Source: Nymphaea colorata (Eukaryota; Streptophyta; Magnoliopsida; Nymphaeales; Nymphaeaceae). Taken from it: DNA of 64,000 nt. The notes under the pieces are model-generated. The model saw only the letters and a program-made list of their open reading frames with translations. It was not told where the DNA came from and searched no databases. Positions within the stretch are counted from its first letter, which is position 1, and the number at the start of each line of letters is the position of its first letter. A program made the translations under genes and the position numbers. The DNA lies in assembly GCF_008831285.2 (NCBI RefSeq), contig NC_045144.1:15487858-15551857 (forward strand), in the 5' to 3' direction. Positions 37,550 through 52,500 of the stretch are shown piece after piece.

Positions 37550-40500
37550 ATGTCGATGGTGGTGGTAAGACTTTCGTCTTCCATTCTAGGTGCCGGAATC
37601 AGGTGGAGCTCCAATTCCCCAATTGATCATTTTCCTTCCTCGCCGCGCCTTCGCCTGGTTCGAGTACCCACCTCCTGCAAAGCCCGCTCTCGTCCGAAGA
37701 ATTCCGGGTTCTCTCTCTCTCATCCCTCTTACTATTTTGTGTTGGCATTGGTTCTTTGTTCTGAGGATTGGTGCTATCTTGTGTTGGCATCATTTGTTTG
37801 TCGTGATAATTGGTGTCACTATCTTGTGTTGGCATCAGATCTTTGTTATGAGCAGTTGGTGTTTTCTTGTGTTCAAATGTTTGTGGAGTCGGAGGATGGT
37901 GTTTCTCTTGATCCTTAGACAGAGTACTTGAATTCTGCCAGTTGTTTAGGATATTTCGATAGTTTGGATCTCTGGTTTGTGCTCCTTAATGCAATATCTG
38001 GATTATTTCGGTTTCATGGTGCGTGGAGATCACAAATTGACTTGGGCAATTAGTAATTTTTTGTCCATGAGAAATTTTTGTAGGTAACTTTGGGAATTGT
38101 TTATTTTTCTTTCGTGCATGGTAAGGTATTGTTGAGTTTGCTTTTGGGGTCCAAATGAAGCCGTGCAACTCGTATGATTCTGCTGCTCATGCATAAAAAA
38201 ACACATGAAGCAGTTTATTTCTTGTTATAATATGCAAACAAAGAACATTTAATTGGATTGGTAATAATCACGCAATCGCCTTGTTGTAATTTTTTGTTTT
38301 TCTATGGTCCAGCTTGAAAGGTCTGTATGATGAAATCTTGCGATTGGTATCTTGATCTGTTGGATCATTTGGATACATACTTGTAGGATTTTCCTTTGTT
38401 CTTGGCCCAATTGACTTGCATATCCTACGTACAATTTTATAGTCACATGGCCTAGGCCATTTTAATCATATCATGGTACCGTCATTTCTTCTTTCCTGTA
38501 ATATGGTTTTATTTGTTAGGATATAATTCTGAGGACTTTTTCACTGATAAGATACAATTGTCTGAAGTTATTATGTGAAGCAACGAATGGCTTGGCATAA
38601 AAATGAGAAGTGGAAAAAATTGATGGATTAGAGAAACAGAAACTGAATTTTAGAGATGTATTTGTGTGTGTTTATTTAGAAATACCGGTTATGATGGCAG
38701 CCAATCCTTTGAATCCTTATTGCAAAATTTTGTGTAGGTTTGTGATCCTTTACTCACCTGTCCCTATGCCTCTAGCTCTGAGCCACCGAGCCACACTAGT
38801 ATCCAACTGGAGGTCTTATCTTGGTCTGAACAGGCAAAAGCAATCAGCAATTATATGCTGCCTAGCAAGATGCCTATCCTCTTAAAGTACATCTAGATAG
38901 CACAGAACTATCTTTCATCAAGGAACAAAATGTATTCGTGTATGAACTTGTTCAAAAAGTAGAACCATGAAAGTTTCTGTATCAGTAGAAGGATGTGTCA
39001 AAGTGCAATACTGTATATTTGTCCAGCTCAGAGAATGGAAAGAGTGTTTTTTTTTTTATCCAAATCCAACGGGGCAGTTTCCATATACATCAGCACATGC
39101 ATTGACGTATGCATGATGTGTATATGAGGAAAATCTCACAAGACTGCATGCTTCAAGATTGTGAGTCTGTGACGGAGCCAGAAAAATTTTCTGGAGGGGC
39201 ACTGATTCACAGTCTTCATGCCTGGAGTATAACAAAATAAATATTTGAAGACCTTGATGTAAAAATAAAAGAAAATTGAGGGGCTGGTGTGGGCAACTGC
39301 CCACACCAGCCTATATGTGGCTCCACTACTGCTTCGACATAAATCTCAAGAATGGCGTTACTGAGATGTTTGAAACAGGTATGTCTGAATGAGAGAACAA
39401 TGCCCTCTCTTTTTATTTTGTCCAAAAGGTTCTTCTGTTCTCCTGGTCTGGCCAGTGCAGGACTAAGAGACCACCAGAAATGTACCATGTCAATAAGAGA
39501 AAGTTTCCTCATGTTCCACTCCTCTGTTTTACTTTTATTTTTTCATTTATTATGTGATACTGTTCATGGAGTCTGTAATTTTTCTCGCTAAACTTATCTG
39601 TGGCTCATTCACTTTGTCTTTGATGTTCTACAGTCCACCATACAGGAGGCATCAAGCCAGGAAAATTCCTTTGAATCGTCAGCCACTTAGTGATGACAAT
39701 TCATCATTTGTTCGTATCGAGAACATAGAAAATGAAGTTGATGCGCGAGCTAGAATGGATGATTCTGCTGAAAAATCTACTCATGTTGATTCTGGAACAG
39801 AACAAATTGCAAAGGATACAGTACACAGTTCCGATGGTTCAATTGGTTCACCTGATGTCAAAGAAACTTCTGTCCAATTCTTGGATCATCCTGTGCTTGA
39901 AGTCAATTCAGATTATTCAATCGGTGTCCCTGATGCAAGGGGAACTGCAATCCAGTTCTTGGGTCATCCTGTGCTTGATGATAGGTCGCTGCCTAATGAT
40001 TATGGCAGCAAGGCAACAACTGCCCCAGTAGATTTTGTGGCTGATCCTGCTACAGAATCTGCACAATGTAGTGATCTTGTGACTGATACGGCAAACTGTA
40101 CTGATCCTGTGATTGATACTGCCAGCGCCAGTGCTCCTGATGCAATAGAAACTCCAATCCGGTTCTTGGATCATCCTGTGCTTGATGAAAGGTCACTTAT
40201 TGATTATGACAGCAATGCAACTCAAACTGCTAAACCTGCCCTAGAATCTGCACAGTGTAGTGATCCTGTGACTGATAATGTAAACTATAGTGATCCTGCG
40301 ACTGGTACCACAAGCATTACTGTCCCTGATGCAATGCAAACTCCAGCCCAATTCCTGGGTCATCCTGTGCTTGGTGAAAGGTCATTGCTTATTGATTATG
40401 ACAACAATGCAACACAAACTGCTCCAGTAAATTTTTTGGCTGATCCTCCCCTAGAATCTGTACAACGTAGTAATCCAGTGGCTGAAAATGCAAACTATAA

Positions 40501-43500
40501 TGATCCTGTTACTGAAAATGCAAACTATACTGATCCTGTGACTGATAATCGAAGCTGTACTGATCCAGTCACTGATGCTACACAATATTCTGAGGCTATA
40601 ACTGATGCTGCAACACAATTTTCTCCAGTAGATGTTGTGGCTGAGCCTGCCTTTGAATCTGCAGAATGTAGTGATCCTGTGACTGCAAATGCAAACTATA
40701 CTTATCCGGTGACTGATGTTCCAAGCTATACTGATCCAGACACTGATGCTACACATTATTCTGAGGTTATAATTGATGCTTTTGAACAGCACCAAGAAGC
40801 AGGGTCAGATGGCTCAACTCTTGGAACAGAAGCCAGAGGAGATGTTAGCTCCTATGATTTCACTCTTGTGGCAGAAGCTGCAGAAAATACGGTATAGTTT
40901 GGTAACCCTGAACTGTTTGCTACAACGTACTGCATCTTAATCAGTGGTGTCTCTTGAAAATGAGGTGTTTATTTGCTGGGATACATGCATAATGTTACTC
41001 ACTTATAATACTGATGGTTCAGTTTCTCTGTATCAATCAACAGCTCAACATAGTATTGATTATAAAGATCAGCAATGTGATGTAGGTCCTGGTTTGGAAA
41101 ATTAATGGAAAACTCTGAAAGAAAAATTCAGCATATGCCTAAACATGAGTTATGAAAATGGTTGAAGCTCATTTTATGACCAAAATTGGAAAGCAGAATC
41201 TCAGATTATATATGATACGGAAGTAGAAGCAAGACTGAGGCATATAAGGCCATACAGATGTGGTATGCTATGAATAAGAACTTTTCAGGACAAAAAAAAA
41301 AAAAGAACAGACAAGACAATTAAAATAGTCATCTGCATGCAAGTGTTAGCATGCTAAATTAAACAAGATGAACTTATCACACCATATATTAGCATTAACA
41401 TCTTAAGTTCAAGCCATCTATCTAGCGAGGCACATCAAATCCGGATTCGCACCCAATAGAATTATAGAAGTGTTCCATCTGTACATGGTTTGTTGTGAAT
41501 AGTGTAATTTCTATTTCATCCTGAAGGTCATTATTGCCCTTTTTTGGTGTGTACGTTTTAATGGATGAGATTAAGGCACAACTGGATACACAATTTATGC
41601 ATGAACCATGGATAGGATATGTAAACACAATAAAAAATAATCTGTAGCTATTTGAAAGGCATCATTGAAGATGGTTTCCTGTATACAAAGAATTGGCTTG
41701 GAATAAATACACATGACAATTATTGCTTATGCAGATTGATATTGGGCACTGGGCAGGTGCTCTTGACTAGAGGAGGTCAATTTCCTGCTGTTATAACTTC
41801 ATTGGATTAAGATTAGTATCTTGGAGTTTCATGAAGCAAAAAACAATTGCTAAATTGAACACTAAAGTGGAATAATCTTCTCTGGTTGCTATTATGGCAG
41901 AGGTTAAATAGATACAACACCTGTTTACTGAATTAGGGGTGTCTGTTTCGAAAACATTCTTACCGCCATTTAGAAGATTGCATGGCAGCCAATGTCTTTA
42001 TCTTTGGCCCAGTTAGTTAACTGTACATCATAGTTCATACTCTTCTTTAGTTAAAAATGCATCTTTATCAAAGTCAAAGCAAGTTACTTTTGTGATTTAG
42101 TTATTATCCAAATCAAATATGGAGACAGTTGTCTTATTTTAATGGAATAGAGTTTCTAGCATCTATAAGTTACCTGCATTTGGAAGTATACTTCCATAAA
42201 ACGGAGGTTAATTTATCCTCTATGGGTTTTGCCACTTGTTTTCTTCCCTTTATTGGATTTGGCATTATATATATATATTATTTTCAAATGGTTTCGTTTA
42301 CCATTTACTAATTACACTATCTCAGATTTACATAAAATTTCTTTAGTCATACTGTCTCAGAGTTAAGAAATTTGACTTGATATTTCTGCTTTATTTATTT
42401 AGATTAAGAAATTTAAGGGGACAACCAAATAACTGCATACTTTTATAAAGCTCCTTTTTAGTTCCAGCCATCTTTTGCTGTTTCTCATAACTGGATTATG
42501 TGGTTGGAGATGAGGGGGGAAAATGTTTGATTCTTGTTATCTTTAAGGTTTTCTATTAGCCCAGGATACTCTAATCACTGTAACTAGCTCAGCACATGGA
42601 ACATATACAGTCACGAAAAGTCAGGCACATGAAAAAAGCACTAGCACACCCGCGCTGAGAAACCCACCTGCTGAGCAAGATGCCAAGCTAACTTCAATTT
42701 CGAGTCCACTTTTTGGCTTGGTAGCAAATACTTTTTGCTGTGTGAGAAACATTTCCCATTCTACATAGGTAGAACAAAGGTAATATCTTTTACTAACAGG
42801 AAATATCATAATTCTCTCCTGTCTGTAACAGCAGGACTGAGGTAGAGAATAATGAGAGATTTCTATGAGCCTTTGGACGTTTACTTCAACTTCAATGTAG
42901 CAAAAATGTGTATATGGTCATGTTTAACAATTATTTCCTCCTCTTGCAATGAGAAAGAGCAAGCAAGCACACATACTGTGATCTGCTAAGCTACTCAGTG
43001 CTGGATGTGCAAGTATGTGCAACAATACATGGATCAGTTAGGTGGCTCCACAATCACAACATCCAACCCAAAAAAAATCACTTTATATTCTCCAACCTGG
43101 ATGAAGAAAATGCTAGATTGATTCTAGATTAGTGGTTAAACTATGATAACATTTTTTCGTGGATTGCCTAAAATTTAGGGAATTGAAGCAAGTTACGGTT
43201 TGCAGTCATTTATATATGTCTAACTTGTCCAAAGGTCGTGGTTTAACTGGCAGGCCAACAATGATGTTGACAAGGAACGGCTTAAAGATATACAACTTGG
43301 GGAGTTGCTAGACATGATAAGAGATGCTGAAAAAAGTAAGCACTCATATTATTTCATTCGTCATGTTTTCCTTTTCATTTTCTATTTGTTTGGTTTGAAT
43401 TCTTCTTATTGTTGAAATTATTGTCTTTGAATACATTATTTTTTATATGCTACTAGATGTTTTACTTCTCAATCAAGCACGACTTCGAGCACTAGAAGAT

Positions 43501-46500
43501 GTTGATAATATTCTTAAGGAGAAGGAAACATTACAAAGAGAAATTAATATGCTGGAGACAAGGTTGGCAGAAACAGATGCTCGGCTTAAAGTTGCAGCTC
43601 AAGAAAAGATAAATGCTGAATTGCTTGAAGATCAGCTTCAGAAACTGAAAAACGAAATTTCTGATAAGGATCTTGTGAAAGACACTGGAGAAGGATTATG
43701 TGAAATCCAGCAGACTGCCTCAAATAATGATATTCCTGTCATTGATCCATCTAGTTTTTCTTCTTTTATTGAGGAACTAAAAGTTGTAAAGGAAGAAAAT
43801 GTGTCACTAAAGTCTGATTTAGAAGTATTGAAGTCAACACTTGCTAATGTTCGAGAAACCCATGAAAGAATGCTGAAAACGGAGGAAGAGAGGTCTTCAG
43901 GAATAGCTCTAGAAGAATTAGAACTGGAACTTGCAGCTGTTCAAGAAAATGTGAGAGAGATTACAAATTTAAAGTATGAATGCAAATCTCTTTCAGGGAA
44001 GGTGGAACATTTGCAAGCATTGGTCGGAAGTGCATCTAGACAAGCTGCGCAGACAATTAACATTCTAGAACAAAATCAGGAGCTTTCAAAGCAACTTGAC
44101 AGACTAGAAACTTCTATAGAAGAAGCAAAATCATTTAAGTTATCATTAGAACAGTCTCAGCAATATAATAAACTTTTGGAACAGCAAGTCAAGATATTGG
44201 AGGAACACCTTCTAATGTCTGATAAGGAAATCCAATCTCAAGTTAGTTTGTACAGGGAATCAGTAAATGAATTCCATAATACTCTTGAAAGAATAAAAGA
44301 GGAAAGTGATAGAAAAAAGCAAGATGAGCCTGTCGATGATATGCCTTGGGAGTTTTGGAGTCATTTGTTGCTTTGCCTTGATGGCTGGTTACTTGAGAAG
44401 AAAATATCCAACGATGATGCTAAATTATTGAGGGAGATGGCTTGGAAGAGAGATGCACGGATTCGAGATGTGTTTATGTCCTGCAAGGACAAGCAGGAGG
44501 ATGAAGCTGTAACTGCTTTTCTCAAACTTGTATCAGCACGTACATGGTACAGTGGCTTCACCTTATGAATGCACTTATGCATACAAATACATGTATAGGG
44601 AGAATTTACGTTGGCACTTTCACGGATTTTACTAACTTTTTTATTTTGTTGAAGTCCTGCACTACATGTTATTCACATAGCAGCTGAGATGGCCCCTGTT
44701 GCAAAGGTGACTCCTTTTTATTTGCTTATTTTCTTTTAGAAATAATGCTGATTTGTCTTTTTCTAGGTATCTCTTAGGTCTATTGGATGATTCCAAGTAG
44801 AGCTTGGTATTTTTTAGGTGAAAGAATTTGTTTCTTTTTCCCGAATAGCCAGTCCGCTCTTGATTTCTTAGGAGTTCAAGGTAATAGGGCAGTTTCAAGC
44901 CTGACCTGATTCATTTTGCCCATTTTTGTGATATTTTCTTTAAAGGATGTTTAATAACAGGTGTTTTTTTCCTTTTTCTATTAAAGAGCATTGATACTAT
45001 ATAATGGGATTTGGATTGATTATGGCACAGATTTTTATATATGCTAGGGACATTTTATTGGGTTTGGATTCTTTAAGGAATAGATCATTATAATTTATAT
45101 AGATTGGGGATATTTAATCAACCACATGACAAATACCCACGAACACAGTCTCACACATTATGCATCTGGAAGCACAAAAAAATACACCTTTTAGTAGCTT
45201 CTAGAAAGTGTTTTTATTGATGAATCCTTATTCATCAGAAAAAGGTCTTACCAACTGGTGGCCTAAGAATGTTATAATTTATAAATGATTTTAAGCAGAA
45301 GTGGTTTGATTCTTCATTTTAGTAAAAAAAGCAAAACAAAGCAACTTTTTTTTTGTGACTTCTTGTGTACAAATTACTACTTTTAATCAGGATATTTGTT
45401 TTAAGCTGCTTCATGTTACTTAGCAACATTTTCCTTGGGTTCAACTGTTAAAGTGTTAGAAATTTAGAACCTCATTTGCATGTGTTATGGCTATGACATG
45501 TGTTAGGCCATTAGCACGTGTAAAACATGATTAGTGGAGGTCCTAACATGGAAGGAAGAGCCTTGTTTATGAAATGAGGTGCTTCTAGCTTTTGAGACAC
45601 AATGGTGGACATGCTTCTCCTTGCATCGACTACAATCCTTTTCAATGCTTCCTTGTTTCCCTTTTATGTGTTCCATTTACTAAGTATCATATTTCTCTTG
45701 TTCTTCCCATGTACTCTCTCCTTCCATGCTTCTCCTAATGTGTAATTTTGATTTTTTACTTTTTAATTTAAAATGATACTAGATGCATGATATTAAAAAT
45801 AAACCTGTGTAAAGTGGTGTACTTAATATTAATAATGAATCTTCATAGACTGAGAACTATGTGTATGCTCCAGAATGAAAGGAGTTACAGGCAGTCTTTA
45901 TGCTATTTCTCAAGGTAATACAGATTGATGCAGTAAAGGTGAAGGGCCTAGCACAATGATGGGGTGACCCAATCATTGACCCATGCACCAAGTCATCTTA
46001 CAGACAGTTTCCTCTTTGCCTTTGGCCTTTTCTGTTTCATTGGAATAGCTTAGTCAGTTACTAACTCATTCTTTCCATATTGGAAACCAAATCTAAGATC
46101 TTTAGCTTAAGTTAGTCTTTCAAGCAAGAATTGGCTCATTTCATTCATGACCGCAGAAGAGATGGAACATAAATATTGCAGCCATGTAGATAGTAAAAGC
46201 TGCATAATATTGTAGTGCACCTGGATCTACTGTCAGCTTTAAAACTTCTGCTAGGACAGCAGACTGATACAGAGACAGCTTAATGAAAAAGGACTTGGGA
46301 GCAGAGCAAAAATGCCTGATATACTTCTACACTATTGATTGGTCTAAGTCAGATAATATCACAACTTGTACGAGTATTGGTGTGGTAAATAGCAGCAAGA
46401 GGAGACACCACATGTTTGTCAAATCATCCGTGAAAGTCTTAAATACACACCAATTCATCTGGATCTTTCTCAGGATGCATTGAAATACCTAGATACAATA

Positions 46501-49500
46501 TACAATCATGTCTCTACTCCCACTGATGAACTATGCCAATCTAACAAAATGACAGGGATGGAACCTTAACCAATAAAGGTAAAATAACTATCTTGGGGCC
46601 CAGGCTTTTGCATGCAACATGCATAGTGGAAGAGTTTTTTTTTTACTTACATGGATATCACAGAAAACAATCTCAGTTATATCTAAGAGAAACAAAAAAA
46701 AGACAAAAGGTGGAAGGTTGAACTTTAAGCTCTAAAGAAAATGTAAGGTAACTTTATAGATATCCCCTTATATCTATGAGAAGTAATGGCGTTAAACTAT
46801 AGATCTATCAACGTGTGGGAGTACATATCTTGTATTCATATTGGTTTCATCGATCGTGATTAGTTGATGCTACTTGCACAAGAAAAGTAGAAAAAAAGAA
46901 ACTGGAAAAGCTATCTATGTGATTGTGTTTTTTTGAACTGTAACTTCTATTTAAGAGTTCCTCTCTGAATTGTTTCTGGTACCAACAATCTTTTGTGTAT
47001 TTGAAGGTTGGAGGTTTAGGAGATGTTGTGTCTGGTCTTGGTAAAGCATTGCAAAGGAGAGGGCACCTTGTTGAGATCATTCTGCCAAAATATGATTGCA
47101 TGCAATATAGTAGGATTGAGAACCTAAAGGTATTTCAGAGGAAGAGCATTTTAAGATCTAGTATGTATTTTTTCTTTCTTGCTAATGATGTGAGACATTG
47201 AATGATATAATTTATATCAACCCTGCTGCAGGCCTTAAATGTGGAGGTGGAATCATATTTTGATGGCCAGTTGTTCAAGAATAGAGTGTGGGTTGGGATA
47301 ATTGAAGGTTGAAGAAGCTGTCTTATTTTTCATTTTATTATCTTTCTTTTTTGTTTTTGTATGTTTTTTTCATTGGACACCATTTGATTTATTAATCTTG
47401 TTCAGGCCTTCCTGTGTACTTTATTGAGCCTCAGCATCCAGCCAAGTTCTTCTGGAGGGGACAGTTCTATGGGGAGCATGATGATTTTCGGCGCTTCTCT
47501 TTCTTTTGCCGTGCAGCTCTGGAGTTCCTTTATAGAGCTGGCAAGAAACCAGACATAATTCACTGTCATGACTGGCAGACAGCATTCATAGTAGGCTCCA
47601 AAAATTTCATTATTTTCTGTTTAAAACGCTTGTATGGGTTGTGCTGCTACTGATTTCCTCTCTAGGCTTTCCATTGAAGAGTCAAGAAAAAAACTTGGAT
47701 TTGTGTCTTTACGGTATTGTTGAAATCACTTTAACCAAGGAATGCTTATACCGTTATACGTGCAATTGCTAATTCTCTTTGTTATTCTCCTTATTTTTAG
47801 GCACCACTTTACTGGGATCTTTATGCACCTAAAGGACTTAATTCTGCTAGAATTTGTTTCACCTGTCACAACTTTGAATATCAAGGGACCGCACCTGCCT
47901 CAGAATTGACATCCTGCGGCCTGGATGCTACTCAATTAAATAGACATGACAGGATGCAAGACAATGTTGCACATCACAAAGTTAATGCTGTAAAGGTGAA
48001 TCCTTTTAGTAATTTCACATTCCAAATATGAAGTTTCCTTTTCCTTTTTTTTTTGTTCATTTTCTCTGTTTTTGTTTCCTTTTTCACCTTTCACTATTAT
48101 GGCAGGGGGGAATAGTCTTCTCAAACATTGTGACTACTGTGTCACCAACATATGCTGAAGAGGTGCGGACGGCAGAGGTAAGCAGTGAAATACTCATCAT
48201 CAAAAGTTGTTGGACCCTTTCTCTTTCATTCACTAAAACCATTTTCTAAAAAGTGTTATTATTTACTTGCTGATGGATGTTTTTGCAACCAATGCATGTG
48301 AGGCCCATTGCAAGCAACTAAAGGGCCTCATTTCTTGTTAGAGCTGCTCAAGGCAACATTAATCCCTTGATTAACCAAAAACTGATTAATTGATATAGCA
48401 AGACATCTGCATAAAGCAGCACTGGTATTAAAATAGATATTCTCTCTCCAGAAAAAGTGCACCACATTTACACAAACAAAAATAGCACTGATGAAAATAT
48501 ACTGGTTAATACGCTAACATGCTGCTGTTAGAGAGGATATATCTTTTCCATCTCATGATTTCTATGACAACCAAAAGTCCCTTGAGTGATGGGCCTATTC
48601 TCATGCTAAAACTAGACTAATCTTTCAAACATGAAAACTTCTGACTTAGACTGGGTCTTGATCTTGGTACAATATAACTTAACATAATGATTCTTAATAA
48701 GGCTATCACCTGAAGAACCGTGCCATCCTTCCTCCTCTTTCCCCTGTGCATGTTCCATATTCCACCTTAGTTATATGACTCTTAATAAGGCTATCACCTG
48801 AAGAACTGTGCATCCTTCCTCCTCTTTCCCTTGTGCATCTTCCACATTCCACATTGGTTATATGACTCTTAATGGTTATATGACTCTTAATAAGGCTATC
48901 ACCTGAAGAACCTCCTTTTCCCCCTGTGCATGTTCCATATTCCACCTTGGTTGTCATACTCATCCACACCCTTTTCCGATATGGTCCTCCTTCCCCTCAA
49001 GCCTCCATTGTTGAATTTTTCATTTGGCATCGTTATTCCCTGCCTTGAGCTCTGCACACTCCTTCCTACCCACTTTTTATGTGCATGTTGCAGTGCCTCT
49101 CTCTAACCAAGCCCTTCTCTCTCACTGAACCAGTCCCTTTCTCTCAGTAACCTTTTAAGGACATGCCCAACACCTTATCATCAGCAGCTCAACTTTCCCC
49201 ATTTTCCCTGTCATCCCTCGTTACCTGGTGACCAGCTAACCAATCTTATTCCCTTGGAAGTTGGAACCAGACAATCTAGTGCAAACCCCAACTGAACTTT
49301 CAGTGCATATTTTCTATGTTTTCTGTTAGATTAATGTTCGTCAACATTTTTTATAAAATTACAAGAAAATTCATAAATTCTCTATCCATTTTCAATGCAT
49401 CTTCTTTCTGATTGTTTACTTCCAGAGACTTTCCCTTGAAAAACAAAACGAACTTGTGAGAAATTCATGAGAACTTCATAATAGCTGGTGGACAAAGAGA

Positions 49501-52500
49501 TATCTCCATAGGAATATAAGTGTGATTTTTCCTCTCAAAACTTACAGAATTATCTCTTCAAGCCTTTGGAGTTTGAGACAAGGGTGGGCGCCGGGCCGGG
49601 TCATTGGTGGGTACCTGGTACCCAGATCGGTACGGGCCTGGACCCGATGGGCCGGCTCGGATCGGCCCGATGGGGGCCCAATCCAGCCGATAACTTTTAG
49701 AAAACATTTTTTTTATTATTAATAATATATATTTTATTATTAAAATATATGTTATGTTCAAAAAAAAATTATTATAACCGGGTCGGCCTGGGCCTGGGTT
49801 TTGGACATCACGCCGGCCCGATGCCCACCCTTAGTTTGAGATGGAGGCTGGGAAGCCAATAGATTTGTTCTGTGCAAACTTATTATCTTTCTTTGGTGTT
49901 TTCAGTTTATAACTTTTGTTTGCAAGCAGCAGGTTGCTAAAAATTTACACCTTTTGTCTGCAAGTAGCAGATTGGTTAGTTTGCATATCTATGTGCTTTT
50001 GATGTCGTATTTGCTACTTCTTTTGGTTATTGTATTATGCCCTATGTATGCATATTTGAGGCAGCATGTTTTTCATGCTTGTATAATATGATAAGTACTG
50101 TCATTATGGGCAGCCTGAATTATTCTTGGTTGATGTCCCAAGGATATTTGTTACCAATCATCTCTTTTTCTGTATAACAGGGGGGACATGGTTTGCATCA
50201 TACACTAAATACTCACTCTAGAAAGTTTTTGGGAATTTTAAATGGAATTGACACGGATGCTTGGGACCCAGCTACTGATACTCTTATAAGATTTCAGTAT
50301 ACGGCCGATGATCTTCAGGGGAAAGCAGGGAATAAGGACGCCTTGAGAAAATATCTTGGACTTTCTTCTGCAGATGCCAGCATGCCTATGGTAATGCTTT
50401 GAAAGATTTTGTTATTTTTTCTGAATCTTAAGACTCTTTGGATCGACATTGAATCTGCTGGAGTATAATCCTCCTCTCTATTTTTACATGCTCAAGCTTT
50501 CTTCCTTAATAGATCTCCGTATAAAATAGGATACATTTTTTGAGGGATTTTTTGGAGCTACAGGGTTTTCCAGATTTATCGCCAGAAATTGTAGTTTACT
50601 TCTCACTTTGTTTCCATAGCTTACCAAATACATGTTAAAATTGCAATTTTTATTGGAAATAAAAATGCAAAATGTGTTTTACACTTCAGATATTGTTTAG
50701 ATCCCTGTTTGGAGTAATACATAGGTTTTAATTACTGTGATCATATGGGCTTCTTCTATATTTCTGCTAGAAAAGTGAAACAAGTCAAGCGCAGGTTGCG
50801 TAGAAGGAAGCACATTTTATCAGTCCAGCAAATGATTCTTTTTTTTTTGCAGGTTAATATGATGCAATTTCAGAAAAAAGAAGTTAGCACACATTTTTTG
50901 ATCTGTTTAAGTTGAATTCTTTTGCGCATGAACTGGCAGATTCTTGAGAATTTGACCCCTATATTTGGTTTCCAATAGGTTATTTTAAACAAAAACTAGC
51001 AAATGTAAAGCAACAGGAAGCTGTCTAGTAAAGATTAGATTGGACAATTTTACTTGCAGTGAGTGCAATTGTTTTAGTGGGACATTAGGCTGGCAAGTAA
51101 CTTTATAAAAATGTCTTTTGGCATGAGAACGTGTATAATTCAATCTAGTCTGTTCAGACAACTTATAGTGATTCTTGTGTTTCTAACTTTCCAGGTTCTC
51201 ATATCCTTATAGCCCATTGCAAATGTATGTATTTTTTCTGTTCACAAGTCCTCTGTCATAACAAAACGCTTTCTTGCAATACAACACAATTGTGTACGAG
51301 GGAAGGAAAAGAAAACATTACTAAGGCTTCTCGAAGAATTTGCTTAGGCACATCCATCAGTAAGCAACAAGTTGCCTCTGTAAACAGTAAAGTTTTGATT
51401 TTATTACAAGGACTTACCTCTCTGAAGACATATTGTATTGATTAACCATGGAATTTACTAGGATATAACGAGAGAAACTCTGCTGTGAACTGTCCTATTT
51501 ATTGGCTCACACTGGATATGCAGGAAATAAAGCTATAATTACAGTCACTGGTGCAAACTTTATGTACCAGGCATTCGCAACATAGAACTGTGGACTCAGT
51601 CCATTTAACAGTGATAACATATGCTTCTGTGTCATAAAAAAATGAGAAAGTGATTATCGAGCATTTTATGTGCAAGCTACTTGCATTAGCACATAAATAT
51701 GTTCACTCAGTCCATTTAACAGCAGTAATCTATAGAGAGATATGCTCCTGGCTATCTTTAAGAATGTGATTGAGTTTCATTCTTTTGTTTGGACTGGTAT
51801 GGAGGAAATTTGGAAGATATGGAGGAAATTTAGAAGGTTATTAAGGTTTCCCTCATTATTTTACCAAATTCAGTTTATTTTGCGATTATTTGTTTCTATG
51901 GTTGAACTTTTCGCTTTCATGCCAAATCCTCAAGTTTTTATGTTTTGCACTTTCTCGCAGTTAAACAGGAAATGTTTAATAATAAGCACGTGTACTTTGA
52001 CTATCAATCGAACAGGTTGGTTGCATTACGAGGCTTGTGCCCCAGAAAGGTGTCCATCTCATTCGACATTCAATCTATAGAACAGTAGAGTTGGGAGGCC
52101 AATTTTTGCTATTAGGTTCAAGCCCTGTGCCACATATTCAAGTAAGATACTTTGGTTTGTACATGTATAAGTTGAAGTGCTTTTTTTTTTCTCTTCAGAT
52201 TCCCTCTGTTAATCATATAAATCTAATTCAATGTGAAATAACACTAGTGATGACAGATGTACTTTACTATTTGAAAATTTGAAAGTGTCTATTATAACTG
52301 CTCACAATTTTGGCCAATTACAATCTCAAAACACAGTTCATCTAAATGAAAATTATAAAGTTTTTTTTCCCTTTTGAGGTGAATGTGTAACATTATGCAG
52401 GTCTGACCATTCAATCACAACATAAAGCTAAATGAAAATACCTGATAGTGAACTCTAAAAACTTGAAAAGGAGACCGAATGAGCATCAAAGCTCAAAGCA

